Below, piece by piece: positions 18,019 to 28,152 of a stretch of DNA of 64,000 bases (positions are counted from its first letter, which is position 1; every line of letters starts with the position of its first letter). This DNA comes from Pseudoalteromonas citrea (GTDB lineage Bacteria; Pseudomonadota; Gammaproteobacteria; Enterobacterales; Alteromonadaceae): positions 372,001 to 436,000 of the forward strand of contig NZ_AHBZ03000021.1 of NCBI RefSeq assembly GCF_000238375.3, given 5' to 3'. The notes below the pieces were generated by a model that was not told the origin of the DNA, searched no databases, and worked only from the letters and a program-made list of their open reading frames with translations. The translations under genes were made by a program, and so were the position numbers.

Positions 18019-18270
18019 TTACATTACTGGTTTTACTGGCCAAACAACCTCATCGGGGTTTGTATATGTTTGAGGAATATCACGTAATGCTTGACGGTAG
18101 CTTTTAAATTCCTCAGTTAAAACCTCACCCGTTTCTTGGCTTTTAGTAACATACCAATCTGTCGCTTTTAAATTGGCATCTCGTATAGCCTTAACCGTTG
18201 ACCACTTGCCAAACTCTAAGATATCTTCAAGAGGCTTTTGCGATTCTAATGAACTTAAATCTTTTTCCAT
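18019..18270 (-). CDS. Tail fibre assembly chaperone (APC type)
   Basis: 83 residues from the ATG at 18270 (GGGAG 7 nt upstream, preferred over an ATG 5 codons earlier). The pattern AIRDANLKATDWYV...YRQALRDIPQTYTNPDEVVWP is that of phage tail assembly chaperones (TDW and YRQALRDIP motifs). It starts 2 nt after the fibre it probably serves. Confidence 0.82.
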   Translation of the reverse strand: MEKDLSSLESQKPLEDILEFGKWSTVKAIRDANLKATDWYVTKSQETGEVLTEEFKSYRQALRDIPQTYTNPDEVVWPVKPVM

Positions 18271-18272
18271 GA

Positions 18273-19079
18273 TTATTGCTCCCATGTCGGTTTTTCTTGC
18301 GTTATATAATTTACAGCGGGCTGACCTAAGTGCGACGTGTATTTTGTATCAACTGAAATAGCGCGAGTTGAGCCACAATGCGGACGTGTATCTATTTTTA
18401 ACGATACTCTCGCAAAGCCTTGGTTGTATCCTTGTCCAATCGAGCGATATGAAACAGGTAAAATCGTCCCTTCCATAGCATTCGTTAGCGGTATTTCTTT
18501 TTCTAGATTATTTGGCTCTGAAATAAATACGCTTAAGCTGCTGTCATTCGCTATTTTCTTAACTTCTAGCTGACAGGCAACGGAGTCTTGGTAAGAAGTC
18601 CCTGTAAATATTAAGTGATCTGTATATCCCTCTGTTGCAAACATACCTCGGTGACACATCATAAATTCAATTTTGAAGTAGTCTCCATAATCACCATATG
18701 TAAGGTGGTTCGTTCCTGACTTAAACTCCAACATGTTAATGTAATATGGAGGTTGAGGGTTTGCACAATATGGGTAATCTGCGTCAGAACCATCAGCTTC
18801 GCGAGTGTACCCTCCTGCACTAAGTATTCGCTCAAATGAAAAGTGTTTTTCATTACCTACTTTCGTTACATTAAGGCCATTAATTGTTTCTACAATTGAA
18901 TTTTTCCAATTATTAAACTCTGTTTCTGCACTTGCGATTTTTTGATCAACCTCTGCTGATTTTGCAGCAACAGTAGCATCAATATTGCCAATTTTATCTT
19001 GTACGGTTTGCGTTAGGTTGTCGGCGGCGACCACCACGTCCGTGAGCCTTTGGCTCATCGGTTTTTCTTGATTTGACAT
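18273..19079 (-). CDS. Tail fibre 1
   Basis: 268 residues: a helical, coiled-coil-prone N-terminal ~65 residues (SAEVDQKIASAETEFNNWKN) and a beta-rich C-terminal part of unknown fold. It is flanked by a collar protein upstream and an APC chaperone downstream, the standard fibre arrangement. The receptor is unknown. Confidence 0.7.
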   Translation of the reverse strand: MSNQEKPMSQRLTDVVVAADNLTQTVQDKIGNIDATVAAKSAEVDQKIASAETEFNNWKNSIVETINGLNVTKVGNEKHFSFERILSAGGYTREADGSDADYPYCANPQPPYYINMLEFKSGTNHLTYGDYGDYFKIEFMMCHRGMFATEGYTDHLIFTGTSYQDSVACQLEVKKIANDSSLSVFISEPNNLEKEIPLTNAMEGTILPVSYRSIGQGYNQGFARVSLKIDTRPHCGSTRAISVDTKYTSHLGQPAVNYITQEKPTWEQ

Positions 19080-19101
19080 AGTATTTCCTTAACTTTAAAG
19101 A

Positions 19102-19659
19102 CTAAGCTTGTTCAAGTGCGACTAAACGCAGCTCTTGTTCAATTTGCCGTTGCATGGTGTTGAGTTGAACCAAGGTCATATCGGCCAATTCTCTATCTAC
19201 AATCAGGTTCAGATTATCAACGCCGACTTTTACCTCAACACTCTCTGATGGTAGCTGCGCCAACGATAAGGTTAGCCACTGGAGTACTTTTACATCGGGT
19301 GTACGGTACCCTAACGTGGTGTTTGGTTTTGAGTACACTCCCAATAAAATCAGCTCAGGCTCACCTTCACCGCTATAGTTTGGTGATTCAATGAATACTC
19401 CAATCTCGCGAATCGCATATTCAATCGGCGCATCAAACTTACCTGCTATTTTTAAGCTGCTGCCTTCGCCATCAGAATAATCAGTGTCGGCAATGGCGAC
19501 CCGTTCTTTTTCGCCTTTAAGCGCTGTTTGAGTTTTATCTGGTGTGTAGTCACTGTCACCAAATGCCATATGGCTGATTTTGCCTTTAAAGCCGCGCTGT
19601 GTGGCGGTCATTAACGCGTCTAAACCAGCTTGAGTAAATTGCAAGGTTAATGCAGACAT
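19102..19659 (-). CDS. Tail-collar fibre protein (DUF3751-like)
   Basis: 185 residues with the collar N-terminal pattern LTQAGLDALM...GKISHMAFGDSDYTPD and EYAIREIGVFI. Such domains attach fibres to the baseplate. It starts 1 nt from gene I and precedes fibre 1. Two further proteins of this type lie in the accessory region (37122-37670 and the start of the 46305-49070 fibre). Confidence 0.8.
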   Translation of the reverse strand: MSALTLQFTQAGLDALMTATQRGFKGKISHMAFGDSDYTPDKTQTALKGEKERVAIADTDYSDGEGSSLKIAGKFDAPIEYAIREIGVFIESPNYSGEGEPELILLGVYSKPNTTLGYRTPDVKVLQWLTLSLAQLPSESVEVKVGVDNLNLIVDRELADMTLVQLNTMQRQIEQELRLVALEQA

Positions 19660-20601
19660 TTACGTCGCTCCTTGTAGAGTAAAATAAGTAAGTTGAAGTT
19701 GAGATAATGCAGCTGACACCACAGTAGTAGCAGTACCTGACTCAGGCCATACACCTTTCCAGCTCGCTTGCGCCTCCATTGCTGCAATATTCACTTGGCC
19801 ATAACCATATAAGTTTAAACCTGCGGCCATTGCATTTGGCACTACCCCCGTCATATCAAGGCTATGTTCTAACGCGCCAATCCCTTTTTGACCTGCTAGT
19901 ACAGCGCCAAGCGTTGCCTCAGTGTCATCCGGTGTCACACCGTTAAAGTCGCCTTGTTGTTGCAAAGCCCCAATACCAGGTTGAGCATTAAGCGACGCGG
20001 CTAAATCAATATACCCTGCATCTGGCCTTACTCCGTTGAAGACGCCTTCCTTGGAGAGTAATCCCGTCCCTGCGCTGGCATGTATTCCCATACCAAATTG
20101 TTCTTTTAACGAAATACCCAACTGCACTTCAACATGAATAGAAGCGCGTTTAACGGTATCAATAATGCGTTTTACTTGCGCAAGCATCGCTTTGGTCAGG
20201 AGCCCTTCCTCGTTACTATCGAGGTTTTCGTTCACCATCGCGTTTACCACGATGGTGCCGGGCTGCGCATCGATTTGATGCCACCATTCATGAATGTCGG
20301 TTTCAATATTTAAGCTGTCTAACGCTTTTTTTAAGGCAAACGGTGTGGCTTTAAACTGATGGACGACGAACGCATCATCAATCATTTGCCGTTTGGTGTG
20401 TTCAGACCACGCATCATTCCAATCATCTACCGACAACGCCCAAGCAAGCCAAGGTAATAGCTCTGCGGGGCAGTCCTGTGGATGCCAAATGTGTTTTAAT
20501 AACTGTGATTTATCAGGGTATGTTAATAACTCAGCAAGTGAGCGCATCAACAGTGACGCATTGTGTGGCAGCAAGTCGGGTAACGCTTTCAAGTCACTCA
20601 T
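19660..20601 (-). CDS. Baseplate protein I, copy 1 (P2 gpI family)
   Basis: 313 residues. The N-terminal ~190 residues match tail protein I (LLPHNASLLMRSLAELL, CPAELLPWLAWALSVDDWND). The C-terminal ~120 residues are an unusual extension with an imperfect repeat (IGALQQQGDFNGVTPDD / IGALEHSLDMTGVVPNA). It overlaps J copy 1 by 4 nt. Confidence 0.87.
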   Translation of the reverse strand: MSDLKALPDLLPHNASLLMRSLAELLTYPDKSQLLKHIWHPQDCPAELLPWLAWALSVDDWNDAWSEHTKRQMIDDAFVVHQFKATPFALKKALDSLNIETDIHEWWHQIDAQPGTIVVNAMVNENLDSNEEGLLTKAMLAQVKRIIDTVKRASIHVEVQLGISLKEQFGMGIHASAGTGLLSKEGVFNGVRPDAGYIDLAASLNAQPGIGALQQQGDFNGVTPDDTEATLGAVLAGQKGIGALEHSLDMTGVVPNAMAAGLNLYGYGQVNIAAMEAQASWKGVWPESGTATTVVSAALSQLQLTYFTLQGAT

Positions 20602-21515
20602 TCATCACCTCGGCGCACCGATGCATTAATCACCATACCTGTGCAATGTGCGACTGAATCAGCAGATACCTGTATGTCGTTACTTGGGCTTACTACTTGG
20701 CCTTTTTCAACACCCGGTTGATTAATGGCACTAAATAGCCCCATTTGGCTAATGTCTCGCCCTAGTAATGTTTGCTGTGCACTATATTCGTCAAGCGCGG
20801 CTTTAACCGTCGCTTCAACACTTGATGCCGAAGGCCCGGGTGCAATTACCAAGTTAACCTCAATATGATACGGCACAACATTTGGGGTAAAAATCGACAC
20901 TTTATCGCCCAATGGCCTCACTTTTGACGCCTCTTCACTTGGCCCACTGCCATCGGGCAATAAACCAAAATGATTGCGTAACTTTTCAACTAATTCTGTA
21001 GAGGGTAAGCCGTGCCCTTCATGGCTCAATACGGTGAGCTCCACAACGCAAGGTTGCGGACTATGTACATACACATCTTTTACCCGCGGGTCTGCCGATA
21101 ATGCATGAAACTGATATGCTTGCTTACTTCCTGCGGTGTTTAATCCTTCAAATACCATTTGAATACGACGCCTAAAACGCGTATCGCTTTCTTTTTCATG
21201 AATATTTGAGCTCGCCGCTTGGCGAGATAAATTATATCGCGCCGCAATAGCGTCTAAATCATTACCTGTCGCCGACGCCAACATATTACCTTTTATGGCA
21301 TCATTCACTTTGCCGTCAAATAACAAAGCTTGATACGCCATCATTTCTAGCATGATGGCCAATGGCTCTGATTCTAAAGTTAGCGCATCAGAAAATTCAG
21401 GGTGTTTTGCTAATAGCTTTTCTTTTAGCGCTTTAAGCTTTTGTTCATAGTCCAACACCGTGATGCTATCAGGCAATGGTACTTTTGACATATCGAGTAG
21501 ATTAAACATATTCAT
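20598..21515 (-). CDS. Baseplate protein J, copy 1 (P2 gpJ family)
   Basis: 305 residues from the ATG at 21515 (AAGGTG 6 nt upstream; a GTG start 3 codons earlier is possible). Baseplate J hallmarks are LTLESEPLAIMLEMMAYQ, NDLDAIAARYNL, LSADPRVKDVYVHSPQP and GHGLPSTELVEKL. It is closest in pattern to copy 3 at 49652-50557. It is the first gene of the core tail operon. Confidence 0.88.
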   Translation of the reverse strand: MNMFNLLDMSKVPLPDSITVLDYEQKLKALKEKLLAKHPEFSDALTLESEPLAIMLEMMAYQALLFDGKVNDAIKGNMLASATGNDLDAIAARYNLSRQAASSNIHEKESDTRFRRRIQMVFEGLNTAGSKQAYQFHALSADPRVKDVYVHSPQPCVVELTVLSHEGHGLPSTELVEKLRNHFGLLPDGSGPSEEASKVRPLGDKVSIFTPNVVPYHIEVNLVIAPGPSASSVEATVKAALDEYSAQQTLLGRDISQMGLFSAINQPGVEKGQVVSPSNDIQVSADSVAHCTGMVINASVRRGDE

Positions 21516-21540
21516 CTTAAGCACCTTTTATTTGCATCCA

Positions 21541-21568
21541 TAAAAAAGCCTACACAGTGTGTAGGCTC
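21541..21568 (-). terminator. Terminator-like hairpin immediately before J copy 1
   Basis: AGCCTACAC and GTGTAGGCT form a perfect 9 bp stem with a 3 nt loop, followed on the minus strand by TTTTTTA. It ends 26 nt before the J start, so any promoter must lie on the far side of it. Confidence 0.75.
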
Positions 21569-21672
21569 AATTGGTGGAGTTGGAATCTATGTAAAACGAG
21601 TTATTATTTATTCATTAATAACAACGCTGTATATCTTTTCTTTGATTAACCAGCTTAGGTATATATTACCGG

Positions 21673-21760
21673 TTTTTACCGTTTGAAACAGGTCAATGCT
21701 GACCCTTTAAAAACATTCAGAATGATTCGCCGTAGCAAACCATTTTGGATGTTTTTTATT
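21673..21760. repeat. Second repeated block of the array, copy 1
   Basis: A ~88 bp block with GGTCA-ATGC-TGACC and a long-range stem AAAACATTCA / TGAATGTTTTT that resembles a plus-strand terminator. Further copies are at ~22620-22680 (partial), 23599-23685, 24712-24797, 25398-25483 and 25868-25898 (partial). The last ends 1 nt before the stop codon of the next gene. Confidence 0.8.
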
Positions 21761-21800
21761 GATGTAAGAGAGAAATACAAACGCTGAACTTCACACCCTA

Positions 21801-21903
21801 GTCTTCCTGACGAAGGTCAGGATCCATCTTTGTATTAAAGCCCATGTGTAACTTAACACCAGCGCTCAAAACACATGGGCCCTGAAACCAGTTCAGGGAG
21901 ACG
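21801..21903. repeat. Representative intact REPIN-like unit
   Basis: A 103 bp unit with terminal inverted hairpins (CCTGAC/GTCAGG at one end, CCTGAA/TTCAGG at the other) and outer complementarity GGATCCAT / ATGGGCCC, so the whole element can fold into one long cruciform or hairpin. Confidence 0.85.
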
Positions 21904-24564
21904 GTATTTGTAACCACATGAATTCTTCTTAAATAGTGATGACCACTACATTGTAATACCTAGCACAATACTCTGGTCTTCCTGACGAAAGTCAGGATCC
22001 AATTTGGTATTAACGCCCGAGTGTAACTCAACACCAGCGCTCAAAAACACATGGACCCTGAAGCAAGTTCAGGGAGACGGTGGTTTAAATTATCTAAGTA
22101 CTTACTCAAATGATGACTTATTTATAAGACTTCGCACCACACCCTGGTCTTCCTGATGAAGGTCAGGATCCATCTTTGCATTAACGCCCGTGTGTAACTT
22201 AACACCAGCGCTCAAAACACATGGGCCCTGAAACCAGTTCAGGGAGACGGTATTTGTAACCACATGAATTCTTCTTAAATAGTGATGACCACTACATTGT
22301 AATACCTAGCACAATACTCTGGTCTTCCTGACGAAAGTCAGGATCCAATTTGGTATTAACGCCCGAGTGTAACTCAACACCAGCGCTCAAAAACACATGG
22401 ACCCTGAATCAAGTTCAGGGAGACGGTGGTTTAAATTATCTAAGTACTTACTCAAATGATGACTTATTTATAAGACTTCGCACCACACCCTGGTCTTCCT
22501 GATGAAGGTCAGGATCCATCTTTGCATTAACGCCCGTGTGTAACTTAACACCACAGCTCAAAACTCATGGACCCTGAAACCAGTTCAGGGAGACGGTATT
22601 TGTAACCACATGAATTCATTAAAAACATTCAGAATAATTCGCCGTAGCAAACCATTTTGAATGTTTTTTTATTGCCCAATTTAAGAGCTAGTTCAACGCT
22701 AAACCACACTCTTTCGTCTTCCTGACGAAGGTCAGGATCCATCTTTGCATTAACGCCCGTGTGTAACTTAACACCACAGCTCAAAACTCATGGACCCTGA
22801 AACCAGTTCAGGGAGACGGTATTTGTAACCACATGAATTCTTCTTAAATAGTGATGACCACTACATTGTAATACCTAGCACAATACTCTGGTCTTCCTGA
22901 CGAAAGTCAGGATCCAATTTGGTATTAACGCCCGAGTGTAACTCAACACCAGCGCTCAAAAACACATGGACCCTGAAGCAAGTTCAGGGAGACGGTGGTT
23001 TAAATTACTTAAGTACTTACTCAAATAATGACTTATTATAATACCTCGCACCACACCCTTGTCTTCCTGACGAAGGTCAGGATCCATGTTTGTATTAACG
23101 CCCGTGTGTAACTTAACACCACAGCTCAAAACTCATGGACCCTGAAACCAGTTCAGGGAGACGGTATTTGTAACCACATGAATTCTTCTTAAATAGTGAT
23201 GACCACTACATTGTAATACCTAGCACAATACTCTGGTCTTCCTGACGAAAGTCAGGATCCAATTTGGTATTAACGCCCGAGTGTAACTCAACACCAGCGC
23301 TCAAAAACACATGGACCCTGAAGCAAGTTCAGGGAGACGGTGGTTTAAATTATCTAAGTACTTACTCAAATGATGACTTATTTATAAGACTTCGCACCAC
23401 ACCCTGGTCTTCCTGATGAAGGTCAGGATCCATCTTTGCATTAACGCCCGTGTGTAACTTAACACCAGCGCTCAAAACACATGGGCAGCTTTAAATAGTA
23501 CAAGTTGGGATTGTGTCAGCAAATATTCAAATCAGCTCACTATGCTAGCTGCAAACCCTTTTGAGCTTGTTGTCTAGCATAGGTGTATATTAGCGAATTT
23601 TACGGTTTGAAACAGGTCAATGCTGACCCTTTTAAAACATTCAGAATAATTCGCCGTAGCAAACCATTTTGAATGTTTTTTTATTGCCCAATTTAAGAGC
23701 TAGTTCAACGCTAAACCACACTCTTTCGTCTTCCTGACGAAGGTCAGGATCCATCTTTGCATTAACGCCCGTGTGTAACTTAACACCAGCGCTCAAAAAC
23801 TCATGGACCCTGAATCAAGTTCAGGGAGACGGTGGTTTAAATTATCTAAGTACTTACTCAAATGATGACTTATTTATAAGACTTCGCACCACACCCTGGT
23901 CTTCCTGATGAAGGTCAGGATCCATCTTTGCATTAACGCCCGTGTGTAACTTAACACCAGCGCTCAAAAACTCATGGACCCTGAATCAAGTTCAGGGAGA
24001 CGGTGGTTTAAATTAACATGAATTCTTCTTAAATAGTGATGACCACTACATTGTAATACCTAGCACAATACTCTGGTCTTCCTGACGAAAGTCAGGATCC
24101 AATTTGGTATTAACGCCCGAGTGTAACTCAACACCAGCGCTCAAAAACACATGGACCCTGAAGCAAGTTCAGGGAGACGGTGGTTTAAATTATCTAAGTA
24201 CTTACTCAAATGATGACTTATTTATAAGACTTCGCACCACACCCTGGTCTTCCTGATGAAGGTCAGGATCCATCTTTGCATTAACGCCCGTGTGTAACTT
24301 AACACCACAGCTCAAAACTCATGGACCCTGAAACCAGTTCAGGGAGACGGTATTTGTAACCACATGAATTCTTCTTAAATAGTGATGACCACTACATTGT
24401 AATACCTAGCACAATACTCTGGTCTTCCTGACGAAGGTCAGGATCCATCTTTGTATTAACGCCCGTGTGTAACTTAAAACCAACGCTCAAAAACACATGG
24501 ACCCTGAATCAAGTTCAGGGAGACGGTGGTTTATGCCTTCAATGACGAAACTTACCCCAAAACA

Positions 24565-24608
24565 AAAAGCCGATTTAGTACGACTTAAAAGTCAACTAAA
24601 CCGGCTTT
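24565..24608. repeat. Large hairpin in the array, copy 1
   Basis: AAAGCCGATTTAGT pairs with ACTAAACCGGCTTT around an inner GACTT/AAGTC stem, a terminator-like structure. It belongs to a longer block repeated at 25721-25765. Confidence 0.7.
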
Positions 24609-25720
24609 ATCTGGACAAGTTAGATGTGTTAGCAAACCTTCAAATCAGCTCACTGTGCTAGTTGCAAACCCGTTTAAGCTTGTTGTCTAGCATAGGTGTA
24701 TATTAGCGAATTTTACGGTTTGAAACAGGTCAATGCTGACCCTTTTAAAACATTCAGAATAATTCGCCGTAGCAAACCATTTTGAATGTTTTTTTATTGC
24801 CCAATTTAAGAGCTAGTTCAACGCTAAACCACACTCTTTCGTCTTCCTGACGAAGGTCAGGATCCATCTTTGTATTAACGCCCGTGTGTAACTTAAAACC
24901 AACGCTCAAAAACATATGGACCCTGAATCAAGTTCAGGGAGACGGTGGTTTAAATTACTTAAGTACTTACTCAAATAATGACTTATTATAATACCTCGCA
25001 CCACACTCTTTCGTCTTCCTGACGAAGGTCAGGATCCATCTTTGCATTAACGCCCGTGTGTAACTTAACACCACAGCTCAAAACTCATGGGCCCTGAAAC
25101 CAGTTCAGGGAGACGGTATTTGTAACCACATGAATTCTTCTTAAATAGTGATGACCACTACATTGTAATACCTAGCACAATACTCTGGTCTTCCTGACGA
25201 AAGTCAGGATCCAATTTGGTATTAACGCCCGAGTGTAACTCAACACCAGCGCTCAAAAACACATGGACCCTGAAGCAAGTTCAGGGAGACGGTGGTTTAA
25301 ATTATCTAAGTACTTACTCAAATGATGACTTATTTATAAGACTTCGCACCACACCCTGGTCTTCCTGATGAAGGTCAGGATCCATCTTTGCATTAAGTTT
25401 TACGGTTTGAAACAGGTCAATGCTGACCCATTAAAAACATTCAGAATAATTCGCCGTAGCAAACCATTTTGAATGTTTTTTATTGATGTAAGAGAGAAAT
25501 ACAAACGCTGAACTTCACACCCTAGTCTTCCTGACGAAGGTCAGGATCCATCTTTGTATTAACGCCCGTGTGTAACTTAACACCAGCGCTCAAAAACTCA
25601 TGGACCCTGAATCAAGTTCAGGGAGACGAAGGTTTTATACTTTAGGCTTTAGACTTTAGGTTTTGCGTTATACGCACTCTTACAAAAAATGCTTTTCGGA
25701 GCCCTTATCACCCAAAAGCA

Positions 25721-25765
25721 AAAAGCCGATTTAGTGCGACTTTAAAAGTCAACTAAACCGGCTTT
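25721..25765. repeat. Large hairpin in the array, copy 2
   Basis: A second copy of the AAAGCCGATTTAGT / ACTAAACCGGCTTT hairpin. It is followed by the same downstream sequence as copy 1, through a GTTTGAAACAGGTCAATG block, up to the end of the neighbouring gene. It probably serves as the terminator for the minus-strand gene or for antisense transcription. Confidence 0.7.
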
Positions 25766-25899
25766 ATCTGGACAAGTTAGATGTGTTAGCAAACCTTCAA
25801 ATCAGCTCACTATGCTAGCTGCAAACCCTTTTGAGCTTGTTGTCTAGCATAGGCGTATATTAGCGAATTTTACGGTTTGAAACAGGTCAATGCTGACCG

Positions 25900-26328
25900 T
25901 TAACCCATATACTCTTCTGGGATAAAGTTAAATAAGTTTAATTCATTGATGTCAGTTATGTCTGCTACATCTAATTCAGCTAAATTGCTAGCCTGACGCA
26001 AGTTTTCACGTGCAGTCAATTCAAATTGTAAATGCTCAGTCGCACTTGTCACTAATGAATCATCCAAAGTCAATTTAGCAATTTCAAGACGCTCTTGCGC
26101 TCGCTGAACTCGCCAATACTCACTGGTTAAACGACTCGCAACGGTCCTTTTAATTTGAGAAATAATATCTGCTCTTATTAAAGCCAACTCATCGATGGAC
26201 TCAGGCGTATAATGCGCAATAAACTCAGCAACACTCTCGCTGCTCCACTTTTCACCAGTTCTTGGATGTATTAACCAAAAATGTCCGTCAATACACATCC
26301 CTTTACTTTCACTATAAACACAATTCAT
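25900..26328 (-). CDS. Putative fibre-associated helical protein
   Basis: A 142-residue protein with a short beta-type N-terminus (GHFWLIHPRTGEKW) and a long charged helical part (~45-125). No family was recognised. Its size, helical content and position right after a fibre gene (10 nt) fit a fibre assembly chaperone. The repeat array begins 1 nt after its stop. Confidence 0.45.
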   Translation of the reverse strand: MNCVYSESKGMCIDGHFWLIHPRTGEKWSSESVAEFIAHYTPESIDELALIRADIISQIKRTVASRLTSEYWRVQRAQERLEIAKLTLDDSLVTSATEHLQFELTARENLRQASNLAELDVADITDINELNLFNFIPEEYMG

Positions 26329-26337
26329 AACTTACTC

Positions 26338-27816
26338 CTAAAATGCTCGACACGTTCGGCCTATACCATATTGGCTATTTATAAGGTATTCGTTTAACAA
26401 ACCAACATTTGAATAAGGGTTAATACAGTTAATCGCCATCGCAAGTAACCCACCACTTGTATTGTTACTGTCTGGTTTTGACTTATATTGATACATACCT
26501 AATAATTCACCCAACATACTTTGTAGAGCAACGGTTACCTCACCTTGGCCTGCTAAATGAGTTGAACTTCTCGCTGATGAGTTACTCATAAAATAATAAT
26601 TAAGCGGTTCAAGTTTATTCTCTTCGGTAAACCTATAATGCGCGCTATATCGATCATGCCCCATTTTTACAACGTTATTTTCAATACCGAAATAGCCATA
26701 ATAACTCAGATCCTCGTTTGCCATAGCCATTTCATATGAATCTGCTAATGCGCCAATATGCCTCGCATTACCGAAAGGGTGATTAAGAACATGAGCAATA
26801 AAATTAACACAGGTAAAGTCTCCCGCATCAACGTATTGCTGGTATTCAGCTTCGGAGGTAATGGTTCTGTTTGTCACGACATTTTTATCACGGTATTTTT
26901 CAACAATGACTGAGTTAGCATCATCAACCATCACCAAACAATGCTTAATATTGTCATACAAAACGCCCGTATGTGAATGAGTATGGTCTGTGGTAGTTTT
27001 AACTCCCCATTTATCTCTGGCGTTTAGGTTTTTTTTAGGTCGAGTAAACGAATTAAACGTAACTTCTTTACAAAAAATCCCTTTATAATGGGTAACCTCA
27101 GCGCTTTGCTGACTTTGCGAATTAAATACAATTTCATATTTAATATTGTTATGATCTGTACTTAATCCAAGTGGAAGTATTGCGCTTGAACCTTTTGAAT
27201 AGATTTTATCGGTGGGATTTTGCACAAACGTATTCTCATAAACACCTGGGTTATGATGCACTGTTTTGCTCCTTCCGTCCTTGCTCAACGTAAGGTATTC
27301 AAGTTTATTTTTTTTATGGGTTGAACCAGCAACGACACATGGCCGCACCGCATTAGTTTCACCTGAGCTATCGTATATAGCAAAAATAGCGGTTGTTCGA
27401 GCAGAGCTAGAAGTCCCCTGACTTTCAACTCTCGTCAACCCGAATAAAGGTTTTGCCTCGCTCGCAGCCCTATGGACTTGCTGTGTTATTATCGTATTGA
27501 TTTTTGATTCCATCGAATCAATATGGCTTAATTGTGAGGAATGGGATTTTAAAAGTTCATTACTCCCTTTTAACAGCGCATCTGAATTTTTCATCGCATT
27601 GGTGCCATCTGTCAATGCTTGCTGAAGCTCACCGGTCGCAACATCTAAATGGGATTCTGCAACTGCGAGGAGCGCTTGCTCTAACCTTGCATTGTTGCTG
27701 AGTTTAGAAATTGCATTGGTGATCAATGTTTGGTCTTCAGGCGACAGCGCTTTTGCGTCTACTCCTTCAACCAGTTTATCAACCATGGCCTGTACGGCAT
27801 TTTGTATTGTTGCCAT
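26338..27816 (-). CDS. Tail fibre 2
   Basis: 492 residues. The N-terminal ~135 residues are helical and coiled-coil-like (SPEDQTLITNAISKLSNNAR onward), and the rest is beta-rich with aromatic residues, with no recognised domain. It sits between a small coiled-coil protein and a chaperone-like gene in a closely spaced minus-strand unit (31880-25900). Confidence 0.6.
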   Translation of the reverse strand: MATIQNAVQAMVDKLVEGVDAKALSPEDQTLITNAISKLSNNARLEQALLAVAESHLDVATGELQQALTDGTNAMKNSDALLKGSNELLKSHSSQLSHIDSMESKINTIITQQVHRAASEAKPLFGLTRVESQGTSSSARTTAIFAIYDSSGETNAVRPCVVAGSTHKKNKLEYLTLSKDGRSKTVHHNPGVYENTFVQNPTDKIYSKGSSAILPLGLSTDHNNIKYEIVFNSQSQQSAEVTHYKGIFCKEVTFNSFTRPKKNLNARDKWGVKTTTDHTHSHTGVLYDNIKHCLVMVDDANSVIVEKYRDKNVVTNRTITSEAEYQQYVDAGDFTCVNFIAHVLNHPFGNARHIGALADSYEMAMANEDLSYYGYFGIENNVVKMGHDRYSAHYRFTEENKLEPLNYYFMSNSSARSSTHLAGQGEVTVALQSMLGELLGMYQYKSKPDSNNTSGGLLAMAINCINPYSNVGLLNEYLINSQYGIGRTCRAF

Positions 27817-27825
27817 AATATCCTC

Positions 27826-28143
27826 TTATAGTGGAAAAATTGATTCGCCCAACAACTGGTTGAGCTTGTGTTTACGTGCTTGTTTTGTGGATGCTTCAAC
27901 CTGGGTTTCGTGCTTGTCTTCAAGGGTGGTTAGCTTAGCGTCGAGGGTTTCATCGTTTTCCTCTAGTGCTTTTTTAAGCATTTCTCTGGCTTCGTTGGCG
28001 CTTTTATCGGCTTGCAGTAGTGCATATACATTGCTATCAACGGCTTTTAGCGCTTCGGCGAGTCTTAACACATCTTGGTCAAGTTGATTGGTTGGGTGTG
28101 GCAGTGGGTATTGTTGATGTGGGGTTTTATTGTCTACAGTCAT
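27826..28143 (-). CDS. Small coiled-coil tail protein
   Basis: 105 residues, starting with a proline-rich segment (YPLPHPTNQLDQDVLRLAEA) like the attachment end of many phage fibres, then a charged coiled coil. It is probably a fibre connector for the next gene. AAGGAGGG provides a strong Shine-Dalgarno. Confidence 0.5.
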   Translation of the reverse strand: MTVDNKTPHQQYPLPHPTNQLDQDVLRLAEALKAVDSNVYALLQADKSANEAREMLKKALEENDETLDAKLTTLEDKHETQVEASTKQARKHKLNQLLGESIFPL

Positions 28144-28152
28144 AGACCCTCC

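Larger units (their letters stand above)
21600..25898. repeat. REPIN-like repeat array, ~20 double-palindrome units
   Basis: A ~4.3 kb stretch without genes. The basic unit (~103-107 bp) begins GTCTTCCTGA-GAAG-GTCAGGATCCA and ends TGGACCCTGAA-CAAG-TTCAGGGAGACG, two hairpins in inverted orientation joined by a conserved centre (TTAACGCCCGTGTGTAACTT). Units start near 21801, 21975, 22149, 22321, 22494, 22716, 22890, 23061, 23235, 23407, 23728, 23899, 24075, 24247, 24421, 24840, 25013, 25189, 25360 and 25526. Those at 23407 and 25360 lack their second half. Two spacer types alternate, giving a ~347 bp higher-order period. Other repeated blocks are mixed in. No REP-associated transposase gene lies in the window. 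Confidence 0.9.

Noticed and set aside
7482-21515. Type VI secretion system
   Set aside because: PAAR and spike proteins are present, but there is no TssB/TssC pair, ClpV, or membrane complex; the gene order and families are those of a P2-type tail.
21561-21590. tRNA 3' end near the array (TTGGTGGAGTTGGA)
   Set aside because: It cannot be folded into a cloverleaf with the surrounding sequence and lacks the TPsiC arm; it is better explained by the adjacent terminator hairpin and random sequence.
21600-25898. CRISPR array
   Set aside because: Repeats are ~105 bp, doubly palindromic, and the intervening sequences are themselves repeated in two alternating types. There are no unique spacers and no cas genes.
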